The position numbers and the translations under genes are program-made. A stretch of DNA of 64,000 nucleotides from JBCBJX01 sp964342855. GTDB lineage: Bacteria > Pseudomonadota > Alphaproteobacteria > Caulobacterales > Parvularculaceae. The stretch covers positions 62,001 to 126,000 of the forward strand of contig CAYFIB010000002.1 in NCBI GenBank assembly GCA_964342855.1. Direction: 5' to 3'. This document shows positions 48,733 to 57,021 of the stretch, in pieces (within the stretch, counting starts at the first letter, position 1; the number at the start of each line of letters is the position of its first letter). The notes under the pieces are model-generated. The model ran no database searches and was not told the DNA's origin. It was given only the letters and a program-made list of their open reading frames with translations.

Positions 48733-49475
48733 CACGGGGCCTCCCGCGATGAACATCGCTCGTTTGGTTTAATCCGTGTCGTCGTCGTCATCTCACCTTC
48801 CCTTCGCATGAAGTCAAAGGCGAGGCCGGGTCCCCGATTGACATCCCGGGCGCCATGTGCGCGAAGGGGGATGTCGCGAGCGCGGTTCGCCGGCCTCGCG
48901 GCGCTGCTACAGCGGACGGCGATGGGAAGTTGCCGCTTCCCTTGGACTTCGCCGTCCGCGACCGCCTCCCCCAGATGAGCGGCCATCTCGTAGTAGAAAC
49001 CGTTTTCCGAAAAACGCCACTAGCGGAATGATGCGAATCAGCCGGACCGAAGGCGACGCACCGTTCTGCTGCATCGCGGCGCCGTCGAACTTCCGCAAAT
49101 CAGATGACGGATGGACCTGTCTGTAGCGAAGAGCGTATCTCCCTAGGGATCCGCCGTATGCTGCTAATCGCGCGCGATAATACACTCAGCAGCCCGTCTT
49201 TAAATCGGCATGTTGTTGTAATTAATATGAAAATTCGAGCATCAACGAAGCGTCGGCGGCGGTCGATCGATGCGCTGAGTTCGTCTCGAAAGGGTCGGAC
49301 GACTAAGGAGGCAATGCCGGCGTGCCGACCATAGAGCGCCAGATATGCGCTTCAAAAAAATCGCTCTACGCAGGAAATTTTTCACTTGGAAAAGTCGGAA
49401 ATCTCGCCCTTAGAATGGAATGTTCGGAGGAAAAATTCCGATTAGAGGACCAGTTTCGGACGACGAGGCCAGCGA
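48733..49475. other. 743-bp gap with two hairpins upstream of the 271-aa gene
   Basis: GACATCCC (48840-48847) pairs with GGGATGTC (48868-48875). A second nested hairpin at 48912-48959 has an outer 11-bp stem GCGGACGGCGA/TCGCCGTCCGC and inner GGGAAG/CTTCCC. Both lie 110 to 230 bases upstream of the minus-strand gene start. From about 49150 to 49440 the DNA becomes AT-rich and is probably the promoter region for the gene at 49476. No gene is supported. Confidence 0.5.
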
Positions 49476-50405
49476 ATGGTGAAAGACCCGACGAGCACCG
49501 GAGAGCTTAATGACGCTGAAACCCGCGCCTTACGGACCCTGATCGACTATGCGGCGGCGCGTAAGATTCTCAATCGTCAAACCATGCTGGACGCCTGCGG
49601 GATGAGCGCGAAGGCGCTGTCTGACCTCTACCAGCGTAAGTCGAAGCAGCGTCAGAAGGACATCGTCCGATATGTGAAGCGCGCCTTCGACGAGCACGGC
49701 GACGTGCTCGATCCCTGGATCAAGCCGGCTTACGCATTTTTGTTTCAGTCCGATCTCGTCGCCGAGGACGACAGTTTCGCGGTCTTCGACAATGAGATCC
49801 GGTCGGCCGCGATGCTGACCGATAAGGACGTCGCCGAGTTTTGCGCCGAGTACGCGGGCCGTTATCGGTTTTTCCGGTTCTCCGCCCGGAAGCGTCGGAC
49901 CGCCCGCCAGGGCGTCGAATACGACATGGTTTCGGGACGCTTCGAGATCACGCCGCCGGGGCCGGGCGGCGTCGCGCCGCGCTTCGCCGGCCGCTTCGGC
50001 GAGGCGGAGACCCTGGCGCATACGAACGAGCAGACGGAGCGCGGGGTCATCGTTCCTTTCGGCGACGCCTTCTGCTGCTTCGGAGTGGAGTACGGACCGG
50101 CCGTCCGCAAGCCGATCTACCTTTATTGTAAGAAGTCAGCGCCCGGCTCGGATTATTTCCGCGCGCTCGTCACGCGCAAATACACCCGTCCCCGGGACGA
50201 GACGGGGACGGTCGACCAGGTCCTATCGTCCCGCGTCATCTATGTGCGTGAGGAACGGGTCCCGGAAGTCGTTCGGAACAGCGACATCAAATATCTTGAG
50301 GCTTCGGACATCAGGTTTCTAAAGACCGAGTTCGGGATCGATCCTGAAAGCCTGCGCAATACGGTTTCCGATCGGGGGAGGAGCGTTCTCTTCCTCGAGG
50401 ATTAG
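49476..50405 (+). CDS. Hypothetical protein, possibly HTH-containing, 309 aa
   Basis: After a short acidic lead, RQTMLDACGMSAKALSDLYQ (about 40-59) looks like a helix-turn-helix, followed by a basic helix. The rest (from about 75) is a mixed alpha/beta region with RYRFFRFSARKRRTARQG and VDQVLSSRVIYVREERVPEV. It might be a DNA-binding regulator of the element, but this is a guess. It has no family that I recognise. No ribosome site is obvious at 49476, and the start may be different. Confidence 0.55.
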   Translation: MVKDPTSTGELNDAETRALRTLIDYAAARKILNRQTMLDACGMSAKALSDLYQRKSKQRQKDIVRYVKRAFDEHGDVLDPWIKPAYAFLFQSDLVAEDDSFAVFDNEIRSAAMLTDKDVAEFCAEYAGRYRFFRFSARKRRTARQGVEYDMVSGRFEITPPGPGGVAPRFAGRFGEAETLAHTNEQTERGVIVPFGDAFCCFGVEYGPAVRKPIYLYCKKSAPGSDYFRALVTRKYTRPRDETGTVDQVLSSRVIYVREERVPEVVRNSDIKYLEASDIRFLKTEFGIDPESLRNTVSDRGRSVLFLED

Positions 50406-50449
50406 ACGCTGCGAGGGGCAGGCGAGGAAAAGGCGCCCTCCCATTGTGA

Positions 50450-50491
50450 GAGATCCTCCTCGGCGCGCATCGCGCGCGAGAGGAGGATCTC
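50450..50491 (+). promoter_or_regulatory. Stem that buries the ribosome site of the next gene
   Basis: GAGATCCTCCTC (50450-50461) is the exact complement of GAGGAGGATCTC (50480-50491), with an inner GCGCGC/GCGCGC pair. The second arm contains the full AGGAGG ribosome site and ends immediately before the ATG at 50492. Folded, the mRNA would hide the site, so translation should need unfolding, a helicase, or a coupled upstream ribosome (the preceding stop is at 50405). Confidence 0.6.
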
Positions 50492-51157
50492 ATGCTCGAC
50501 CATCTCGGAAGACTTATCGGCGCGCCGCAGTCCAAGCTTCGGCCGCTGAAGGACGTCCACACGGAGGAGATTTCCGCGCTGGGGCCGAGGGGGGCGAAGG
50601 CCCGCAAATGGGCTGCGCGCCTCGTCGCCTTCGCGGCCAGCGTCAGCGCGATCGTCCTTCTCATCGAGCGGTGGCCGGTGCGGTGGGCGGATGTCGGCCT
50701 CGGGCTCAGCGCGGTCGTCGCCGCTTATGTCGCGAGCCTCATCCTGTTCGCGAGCCTCTTCCGGTGTCGGCGGACGATCACGTTTACTGACGACGCGGTG
50801 ACGGTCAGCGCGCTCTTGTGGGACCGCGCCTTCGACCGCAACGTGCCGCTCAGCTTCGCGCTCCTCTCCCATGATCTGGCGGAAATGGAAGCCGAACGCG
50901 TGAAGCGCGTTCAACAGGGGGCCCACAAGAACGGCCGCACGGCGCGCCGGCAGTACTTCTTCGCCAAGAGCTATCACCTCGTCATCGAGCAGCTCGGCGA
51001 GCGCAAGGACGTGATGGCGATCTATGGGGAGAAGCGCGCGCTCGCCCTGCGCGCGCGTCTTCAGGCTCGCCTCGACACCCATGGCAAGAACATCGGCGTC
51101 GCGGTCAATCCGGACAAGGACTGGCCGGCCGCGACCGGCGAATTGCCGGCCGCCTGA
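50492..51157 (+). CDS. Two-helix membrane protein, 221 aa, unknown
   Basis: Hydrophobic helices at about residues 44-59 and 68-90 (LGLSAVVAAYVASLILFASL) precede a cytoplasmic-looking domain with TITFTDDAVTVSALLW and RRQYFFAKSYHLVIEQLG. The protein resembles in outline the small anchored PH-like proteins of mobile elements; no family name can be given. Translation depends on a ribosome site locked in a hairpin (50450-50491). It heads a run of four same-direction genes up to 53432. Confidence 0.6.
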   Translation: MLDHLGRLIGAPQSKLRPLKDVHTEEISALGPRGAKARKWAARLVAFAASVSAIVLLIERWPVRWADVGLGLSAVVAAYVASLILFASLFRCRRTITFTDDAVTVSALLWDRAFDRNVPLSFALLSHDLAEMEAERVKRVQQGAHKNGRTARRQYFFAKSYHLVIEQLGERKDVMAIYGEKRALALRARLQARLDTHGKNIGVAVNPDKDWPAATGELPAA

Positions 51158-51233
51158 GCCGGCGAGGGGCCCGCGAGGAGCGGGCGCGTCGAGCCTCGAT
51201 ACCGTCCGTGTGAAGCGGCGCGCGAGGGGAGCC

Positions 51234-52493
51234 ATGAGCATTGTCGGCGACGTTCTGAACAACACCTACAGACCGGTCCGCGTCCTCCTGCTCGTGCAGG
51301 CGCCGACGACCGGCTATCTCAGCTTCCGGGGATGGTCCTTCGACGCGGAGGTTTTCAGCGACCACGCCCTCGCGCTCGTCTTCGCCGTCGTCATCGGCGT
51401 CATCATCTGGGGCGGCTGGACGGTCGCCTTCGCGACCATGCTCCAGCGCATGACGACGGGCGCGCGCCTCGGGAGCCTTGGGGTCCTCGCGGCTTTCATG
51501 GCGGCCGTCGGGTACTTCTCCTGCGTCCCGAACGTCATCGCCATGACCGGCGAGAGCGCGGCGATCATGCATCTTCACCGCTCCGTGCGCCCCGTCGAAA
51601 CGGCGCTCGCCTCACGTCTTGCGGACCTGCGGGCCGCGCAGGCGCTCATTCCGGACCTCAGGACGGAAGCGGACAAGTTCTTTGACGCCCATACGGACGA
51701 GTATGAATTCGGGGCCTACTCCGGGATCCCGGGAGACGGGGCGGTGGAGGGCGCGCAGCTCGCGATTTCCGAGGCGCTGGCGGCTCTCGCCGACGCCGCC
51801 GAGCGCGACCTCGGCGCCGCCCGCGCCCACGCCGACATTGTCTCCGAGCGGATCGACGGGCTGCGGTCCGTCATCGACGACGGCGCGCCGTATCCGGAAC
51901 GCCTTGACCGGTACGCGCGCGTCTTCGACGAGGCGCGCCTCGGCCTCGCCGAGATGTCGCCGGCCGGCATCCTCGACCGCCTGGACCGCGTGCTCGCGCG
52001 CCTTCCCCAGGAGATCGACAGCCGGGAGCGGTATTCGGCGAACCCGCAGACCGAAGCGAAACAGCGCGCGGCGATCGCCCGCCTGCGCGCCGATCTTGAC
52101 GGGACGACCCGGTCCCTCAGGGCGGCGTCGGCGGCCGTCGCAGGCGAAGCCGAGACGGCGCTCCCGTACTTCGAGCGCAAGAGCGCCTTCGGCCTCATCA
52201 CGGCCTATTGGACCGAGTACGCCCATTTCATCGTCGCGGGCTTCGGCGTCGACTATGCGCCGGCGGTCGTCCTCTTCCTTCTGATGATCGCCGCGAGCGG
52301 GAAGACGAGCGAGGAGCTCGCCACCGATGCGATCCTTACAAAATCCGTCGGTGAGATCCTTATTGCGAACATGGCCCTCGCCGGCCTGCGCAAACAAGGA
52401 AGCCACGAGGAGGCCGTGCGCATGATGCAGGCGATGATCCGCGGCGAGCAGACGCATATGAGGGATCGCGATGGCGAGGACGAGGAAACGTAG
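51234..52493 (+). CDS. Membrane protein with coiled-coil domain, 419 aa, unknown
   Basis: Helices at about residues 42-66 and 77-100 are followed by a long alpha-helical region (about 110-330: ISEALAALADAAERDLGAAR, DGTTRSLRAASAAVAG) and a further hydrophobic segment at about 345-368 with VDYAPAVVLFLLMIAASG. It looks like a membrane-anchored scaffold. The start at 51234 has GAGGGGAGCC just upstream. The next small gene overlaps its end by 23 bases. Confidence 0.6.
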   Translation: MSIVGDVLNNTYRPVRVLLLVQAPTTGYLSFRGWSFDAEVFSDHALALVFAVVIGVIIWGGWTVAFATMLQRMTTGARLGSLGVLAAFMAAVGYFSCVPNVIAMTGESAAIMHLHRSVRPVETALASRLADLRAAQALIPDLRTEADKFFDAHTDEYEFGAYSGIPGDGAVEGAQLAISEALAALADAAERDLGAARAHADIVSERIDGLRSVIDDGAPYPERLDRYARVFDEARLGLAEMSPAGILDRLDRVLARLPQEIDSRERYSANPQTEAKQRAAIARLRADLDGTTRSLRAASAAVAGEAETALPYFERKSAFGLITAYWTEYAHFIVAGFGVDYAPAVVLFLLMIAASGKTSEELATDAILTKSVGEILIANMALAGLRKQGSHEEAVRMMQAMIRGEQTHMRDRDGEDEET

Positions 52494-52704
52494 GATCGAC
52501 TTCGACGCGCTCGCACGGCGGGCGCTGACGATGGGATGCTGGGGGCTGTTCTTCGGGTTCCTCGGCGTCCTCGTCGTGGTGGATCTGTTCGGCGGCGGGA
52601 AAGGGGCGGGCGGCGTGACGGCCGCCTTGGGACGGGACGCCCCGAAGGGATGCGTGCGGATGCCGGACGATCTTCTCGTCTGCGACGCGCATCCTGCGCC
52701 TTAA
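52471..52704 (+). CDS. Small single-helix membrane protein, 77 aa
   Basis: Starts MARTRKRRIDFDALARRAL, then a membrane helix (LFFGFLGVLVVVDLFGGG) at about 26-43 and a short exported-looking tail with two cysteines (CVRMPDDLLVCDAHP). It overlaps the preceding gene's end and is 11 bases from the next start, so it is part of one transcript. The cysteine-containing tail could form a disulfide outside the membrane. Unknown function. Confidence 0.55.
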   Translation: MARTRKRRIDFDALARRALTMGCWGLFFGFLGVLVVVDLFGGGKGAGGVTAALGRDAPKGCVRMPDDLLVCDAHPAP

Positions 52705-52715
52705 GGCGCGCGGCC

Positions 52716-53432
52716 ATGACGAAGCTGCGCATCATCGTCGCGATCATCAGCGTCATCCTCCTCATCGCGCTGATCGTGTTCGTCCGATCCTTGCGCGGTC
52801 CCGGCGTTCCGGCGGACGAGGGCTCGAACCTCCGGCCCGCCTCGTCGGAAGCCCTGCGCGTCGTCGCCCTCATCGCCGACGCGGGCGGGTTTGAGCCGAA
52901 CTTCATCGTCCGCGAGGCGGATTTCGAGAACAGCCCGATCGCCTACGCCGCGGTCCGCAAGATCGACGGCGAGTACGGACGGGTCATCGTCTACGACGGG
53001 GCGCGGTTTCAGTGGGCGGACGGCGTCGTCAACTGGTACGAGATCGCCATAATGGCCCATGAGATCGGCCATCATGTGGGCGGGCACGTGCTCGTGAACA
53101 ATCGTCCGCAGCACGACCAGGAGCTTGAGGCGGACCGCTTCGCCGGCTTCATCGTCGCAAAGCTCGGCGGAACCATGGAGCAGGCGCACCGGATGACGCA
53201 GATGTTCTCGATTCTGGAGACCGAGGTTCATCCGGGCCGCCTCGAGCGCATGCGCGCCGTCGAGGAGGGCTGGCTCCTCGGCAAGCAGGCCTTCTGCGCG
53301 CCCTCCTGGGTGAGCCCGCCGCATCTCTCGGGCGGTCGGACCTGCCGGCTCGCCCTGCGCTGCGGCGAGAGGGGCCCGGTCCTCGCGCGCGCCTGCCGCG
53401 GCCCGGACGGCGCCTGGACCTGGGGCGAATGA
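52716..53432 (+). CDS. Membrane-anchored zinc metallopeptidase-like protein, 238 aa
   Basis: A single N-terminal helix (about 5-24) anchors a domain with the zincin signature MAHEIGHHVGGHV (HExxH, about 112-124) and, about 20 residues on, ELEADRFAGFIVAKLGG, where the Glu of ExxxD is the usual third ligand. This is the pattern of M48-type proteases and their relatives, but the protein is much shorter and lacks the multi-helix membrane part. The cysteine-rich end (CAPSWVSPPHLSGGRTCRL) is distinct. In a transfer module it could trim peptidoglycan or process a pilus component; that is inference. Confidence 0.7.
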   Translation: MTKLRIIVAIISVILLIALIVFVRSLRGPGVPADEGSNLRPASSEALRVVALIADAGGFEPNFIVREADFENSPIAYAAVRKIDGEYGRVIVYDGARFQWADGVVNWYEIAIMAHEIGHHVGGHVLVNNRPQHDQELEADRFAGFIVAKLGGTMEQAHRMTQMFSILETEVHPGRLERMRAVEEGWLLGKQAFCAPSWVSPPHLSGGRTCRLALRCGERGPVLARACRGPDGAWTWGE

Positions 53433-53468
53433 AAGTACGGCCGCCGCTAAGGGGCGGCCGCACGGACT

Positions 53469-53834
53469 TCAGTACTCGTCCGCGAGCATGATCGTCAGCA
53501 CCCGATGGCTTCGCGCGCCGTCGGCGTTGTCCGATCCGAGGCGACAGCACGCATCGGCGTAGCGGTCGATCTTCCAGAATAGGGATCCGATCCCCTCGAG
53601 ATCGAAGCTCCCGAAATCATGTTCGCAATAGGGATCGTTCGCCTCGGTGAAGTCCTGGAAACACGCTACGCGGGCGAGAACCTTATAGAGAAGGTCCGGC
53701 TGCAGCCGAGCGACGCCCGAGGTGAGGACGAGCCGCCCCGGGAGGTCGCCTGGCGCTTCGAGGCGGCGGCAGAGGGCGCCGCGGAACCGGTCGTTCCGGA
53801 CCGCGATCGCCTGTGCGTTGCGGGCGCCGCTCAT
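53469..53834 (-). CDS. DUF3768 family protein, 121 aa
   Basis: Family blocks are visible in order: AIAVRNDRFRGALC (about 9-22), RLVLTSGVARL (about 34-44), FTEANDPYCEHDFGSFDLEG (about 62-81), SLFWKIDRYADAC (about 84-96), and VLTIMLADEY at the C-terminus. DUF3768 is a small protein frequent on plasmids and islands of alphaproteobacteria, of unknown function. Its start overlaps the stop of the preceding minus-strand gene (53831), indicating coupling. Confidence 0.82.
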   Translation of the reverse strand: MSGARNAQAIAVRNDRFRGALCRRLEAPGDLPGRLVLTSGVARLQPDLLYKVLARVACFQDFTEANDPYCEHDFGSFDLEGIGSLFWKIDRYADACCRLGSDNADGARSHRVLTIMLADEY

Positions 53835-54112
53835 CGCCCCGCCTCCTTGGCGCGGCCGCCGTCCTTGAATTCGGCGGGGAGGAGGACGAGCCGGGCCGGT
53901 CGGTTCGGGTCGAGGAAGGGGAGCGGCTGGGTGAGGCTCGCCGAGAGGCCGTTTTTCTTCTTCGTGGGCCAGAAGGCGGAGATCTCCGTCCAGCTCGCGT
54001 CCTCGCCGTCGCCCTGCACCAGCCAGAGCCGGTTGCTCGGTCGGGCGCCCTTGGGGGCCTCTTGGTCTTGAGGGTCCTTCCTGTCTTCAGGGGTATGATT
54101 ATTCTTCTTCAT
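53831..54112 (-). CDS. Small basic/acidic hypothetical protein, 93 aa
   Basis: Starts MKKNNHTPEDRKDPQDQEAP, with a hydrophilic N-terminus (about 1-25) followed by a short domain containing RLWLVQGDGEDASWTEISAF and PNRPARLVLLPAEFKDGG. AAAGGA precedes the ATG. It is coupled to the DUF3768 gene and lies 85 bases downstream of a structured leader element (54197-54240) that is repeated before ardC. Unknown function, but element-specific small proteins of this kind often modify transfer. Confidence 0.6.
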   Translation of the reverse strand: MKKNNHTPEDRKDPQDQEAPKGARPSNRLWLVQGDGEDASWTEISAFWPTKKKNGLSASLTQPLPFLDPNRPARLVLLPAEFKDGGRAKEAGR

Positions 54113-54519
54113 GGATGGGTCCTTTCCTTTGGCGGGCTTCGCTTCATTGCGAGCCGACGCCGGAAAGGGAGCGGAGGCGGATGAGCGGACGCGCATGGCC
54201 GACACGGGGCCCGCTTCAGCGGGCCTGGCGCGGGCTGGCCATTGCGCGCCGGAGGGGATCCGCGCGCCTCTGCGACAACGGCGTCGACTTCGGATCGCAA
54301 GGAGGAAGAACTCACGCGCGAGGGACGCCCATCGAACGCAAGGACCTCGCCCCGGACGGAAGCCCCGATACGCCGGCCCCCGCCGCGCGCGCCGACGATC
54401 AGCGCGGAGGGAAGGCGGCCTTGGACGGCGAGCCGCGAAACCGGACAGGAAACCGGCCATGGAACCGGCCAGATCGCCGGCCGAACTTTTTACCCAATAC
54501 TCTCTAGAGTTATGATATC
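54113..54519. other. Divergent region between MKKNN gene and Fic gene
   Basis: No gene is supported on either strand; short frames lack family features. It contains the structured leader element and, near 54488-54519, an AT-rich stretch with CTCTAGAGTTATGATATC before the Fic start. A ribosome site is not seen there. Confidence 0.4.
54197..54240 (-). promoter_or_regulatory. Structured leader element, copy A (upstream of the 93-aa gene)
   Basis: Plus-strand flanks GGCCGACACGGGG and CCTGGCGCGGGCTGGCC enclose a hairpin CCCGCT/AGCGGG. The same flanks enclose a different hairpin at 56788-56827, so the stem varies while pairing is kept. It is 85 bases upstream of the start at 54112. Confidence 0.5.
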
Positions 54520-55761
54520 ATGGCGATAATGAAGATCTCAGACCCGGACAAGGAACCGGCCAAAGAGATGGCCATCACCCCGCAATCCGTCGGCCTCATG
54601 GAGCCGATGCTGGTGAGCTCGGAGAACCGCGACCGCGCGCGGCTCTCGGACCTCGCCATCGAGCTCGCCGAAAAATCCGCCGCCTTCCGCAGCGGCCTGC
54701 CCGCGGGCCTGCGCGTCTCCCTCGCCGAGCTCGTCCGCTCGATGAACTGCTATTATTCGAACCTCATCGAGGGCCACGACACCCATCCGATCGACATCGA
54801 GCGCGCCCTCAACAACGATTACAGCGCCGACCCGAAACAGCGCGACCTGCAGCTCGAAGCGAAGGCCCATATCGAGGTCCAGGCCTGGATCGACGCCGGC
54901 GGCCTCGACGGGCGGGCGACGCGCCTCGACGGGCTTCTCGAGACCCACCGACGCTTCTGCGCGGATCTTCCCGAAAGCCTTCTTCTGGCGGAGAACCCGG
55001 AGACGGGCGAGACGCGGCGCGTTGTCCCTGGCGGACTGCGCGAGGACCATGTGCGGGTCGGCCGCCACATCCCCCCGGGCCCGGAGGACCTGCCGCGCTT
55101 CCTCAAGCGCTTCGAGGAGGCCTATCGCGGCCTTGGCAAGACCGACGGGATCCTGTCGGCGGCGGCCGCCCACCATCGGCTCCTCTGGATCCACCCGTTT
55201 CTCGACGGCAACGGCCGGGTCGCGCGGCTCATGTCCTATGCGATCTTCCGGGAGCGTCTGCAGACGGACGGCCTCTGGTCGGTGGCGCGCGGCCTCGCCC
55301 GCTATGAGCAGGCCTATAAGCAGCACCTTCAGGCCTGCGACGGGGATCGCCGGGGCGATCTCGACGGCCGCGGGTCCTTGAGCGAAGGCGCGCTCGCGCA
55401 GTTCACGGCGTTCTTCCTCACGACCGCCATCGACCAGGTCGACTTCATGGAAGGCCTCGTCGAGCCGAGGAAACTCCGCGCCCGCATCCTCAAATGGGCC
55501 GGAACCGCCATGGCGACCGGCGAGATCCCCGCCAAGTCGGATGCGATCCTGGAGGCGCTTCTTTTTCGCGGCGAACTCGCCCGCGGCGACGTCCCGGGCG
55601 TCATCGCGGCGAGCGAGCGAAGCGCCCGGCGGGTGACGGCGGCGCTCATGGACCGCGGCGTCCTCAAATCCCTCTCCACCCGCGCGCCGCTGACGCTCGG
55701 GTTTCCGGCCGATCTCGCCTCGGATTGGATGCCGGGGCTCTTCCCGGCGGCGCCCAGCTGA
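54520..55761 (+). CDS. Fic domain protein (class II type AMPylase-like), 413 aa
   Basis: The Fic motif HPFLDGNGRVAR begins at residue 225, with the catalytic His first. The inhibitory motif SNLIEG (S80 to G85) precedes the Fic core, as in class II Fic proteins, where the glutamate blocks ATP binding until removed. Fic enzymes attach AMP or other nucleotides to target hydroxyls and often act as toxins. A C-terminal helical region (about 300-400, winged-helix-like DAILEALLFRGELARGDVP) follows. There is no ribosome site at 54520, and the leader is AT-rich, so a leaderless start or an alternative ATG at 54529 is possible. No separate antitoxin is seen. Confidence 0.82.
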   Translation: MAIMKISDPDKEPAKEMAITPQSVGLMEPMLVSSENRDRARLSDLAIELAEKSAAFRSGLPAGLRVSLAELVRSMNCYYSNLIEGHDTHPIDIERALNNDYSADPKQRDLQLEAKAHIEVQAWIDAGGLDGRATRLDGLLETHRRFCADLPESLLLAENPETGETRRVVPGGLREDHVRVGRHIPPGPEDLPRFLKRFEEAYRGLGKTDGILSAAAAHHRLLWIHPFLDGNGRVARLMSYAIFRERLQTDGLWSVARGLARYEQAYKQHLQACDGDRRGDLDGRGSLSEGALAQFTAFFLTTAIDQVDFMEGLVEPRKLRARILKWAGTAMATGEIPAKSDAILEALLFRGELARGDVPGVIAASERSARRVTAALMDRGVLKSLSTRAPLTLGFPADLASDWMPGLFPAAPS

Positions 55762-55801
55762 ACAGGCGCAGGCGGACGACCGCCTGCGCCCCGCACGGCG
55801 C

Positions 55802-56710
55802 TCAAGCCATCGCGCCCTCCCGAGCCTGCAGCCCGTGCAGATAATCGACGGCCCGCTGGGCGTGGGCGGCGGCGGTGAAGATCGCCCGCGCATCGTCTTT
55901 GAGGACCTTCAGCCAGGAGCCGATATAGGCGGCGTGGTCGTCCCGGTCCCGAAGCTCGAGGCCCAAGTCCGCGCACAGGAAGGCGGCGCTCAGCTCCGCG
56001 ACGAGCTCCTCGCGGGCGTAGCCTTCATCGCCGAAGCGCTTGCGGCCGAGATCGCGATCAAGACGGGAGGGATGACGGGTCCAGTGGGCGCATTCATGGG
56101 CGAGGGTCGCGTAATAATCATGGGCGCTTCGGAAGGCCTCGAAGGCCGGGATTCGGATCTGATCCGCATCCAGCGCATAGAAGGCCGCGCCGCCTCCATG
56201 GCGGATATCCGCCTGCGTCCGTTCAAAGAACGCATCGGCCTCGCGGAGCCGGGCGTCAGGATTGCGCCCCGTCTCGGCCTTGGCGTGAAACCGCTCGGGC
56301 AAGCCGTCGATCTGATCGATGTTGAAGACGGTGTAGCTTTTCAGGAAGGGGATCACCCGATCGACGTCCTCGCCGGATGTCTCATCGGTCTCCGTACGGT
56401 TGAGGGATCCCGCGTAGACGACGGGAGAGCCTTTCTCGCCCTTGCGCACGGCCCCGCCGAGATCGAGGGCCTGCTTGAAGGTCATCCATATGGGCGCCGA
56501 GTATCCGCGCTCCATGGCGGAGGCCCAAAGGCTGAGGACGTTGATCCCGGAATAGGCTTCGCCGGTATGCCGGAGGGGCCTGGAGACCGGTCCCGCCCCA
56601 TGGGGCGCGCGCCAGGGCTGGGTCCAGGGCTTCACGCCCCGTTCAAGGCTTGAAACGATCTGATCGGTGATCCGTGTATAGACATCTTTGCGGTTTGCGT
56701 CCTTGGTCAT
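55802..56710 (-). CDS. ArdC-like antirestriction protein, 302 aa
   Basis: The N-terminal half (KDVYTRITDQIVSSLERGV, WRAPHGAGPVSRPLRHTGEAY, YSGINVLSLW) is the ssDNA-binding domain of ArdC proteins, DUF1738 in older lists. The C-terminal half has the zinc site LAHECAHWTRHPSRLDRD (HExxH) followed by REELVAELSAAFLCADLG with the distal Glu ligand. ArdC protects incoming transfer DNA against restriction. Its gene lies 70-odd bases downstream of the second structured leader element. The start at 56710 gives the family N-terminus. Confidence 0.85.
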   Translation of the reverse strand: MTKDANRKDVYTRITDQIVSSLERGVKPWTQPWRAPHGAGPVSRPLRHTGEAYSGINVLSLWASAMERGYSAPIWMTFKQALDLGGAVRKGEKGSPVVYAGSLNRTETDETSGEDVDRVIPFLKSYTVFNIDQIDGLPERFHAKAETGRNPDARLREADAFFERTQADIRHGGGAAFYALDADQIRIPAFEAFRSAHDYYATLAHECAHWTRHPSRLDRDLGRKRFGDEGYAREELVAELSAAFLCADLGLELRDRDDHAAYIGSWLKVLKDDARAIFTAAAHAQRAVDYLHGLQAREGAMA

Positions 56711-57021
56711 GGCTTTCTCCTTTCGCTCATCGGGTCTTGAGGACGCGAAAGAAGAGGGACGGCGGCCGGAGAGAGCGCCGGTCAACAGGCCGACACGGGG
56801 GGCGTCAGCCCCTGGCGCGGGCTGGCCGTTGACGGGCGCTCGCCGCCGTTCAGGCTTGAGCGGATTGCTTCAAGGACCCGATGGGGCGACAAGGCGAAGA
56901 GAACTCAGCGCAAATCAGGTGGATGTGTTTTGACGGAGCGCTGACGTATTTACGGACGCTCTCTCGGGAATGCGGTAGGGACCGCGGTCCTACCGGACCG
57001 CCCGGGGCACCTGAACTTTTC
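56711..57021. other. Divergent gap between ardC and the BREX operon end
   Basis: No gene is supported. It holds leader element copy B. The BREX-like operon ends at 57022 on the minus strand, so this gap also lies downstream of it; no clear terminator was spotted. Confidence 0.4.
56788..56827 (-). promoter_or_regulatory. Structured leader element, copy B (upstream of ardC)
   Basis: GGCCGACACGGGG and CCTGGCGCGGGCTGGCC flank a short hairpin GGGGC/GCCCC. The flanks are identical to copy A at 54197-54240; the hairpin differs in sequence but pairs. Distance to the ardC start is 78 bases, close to the 85 bases seen for copy A, so a common control signal is likely. Confidence 0.5.
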
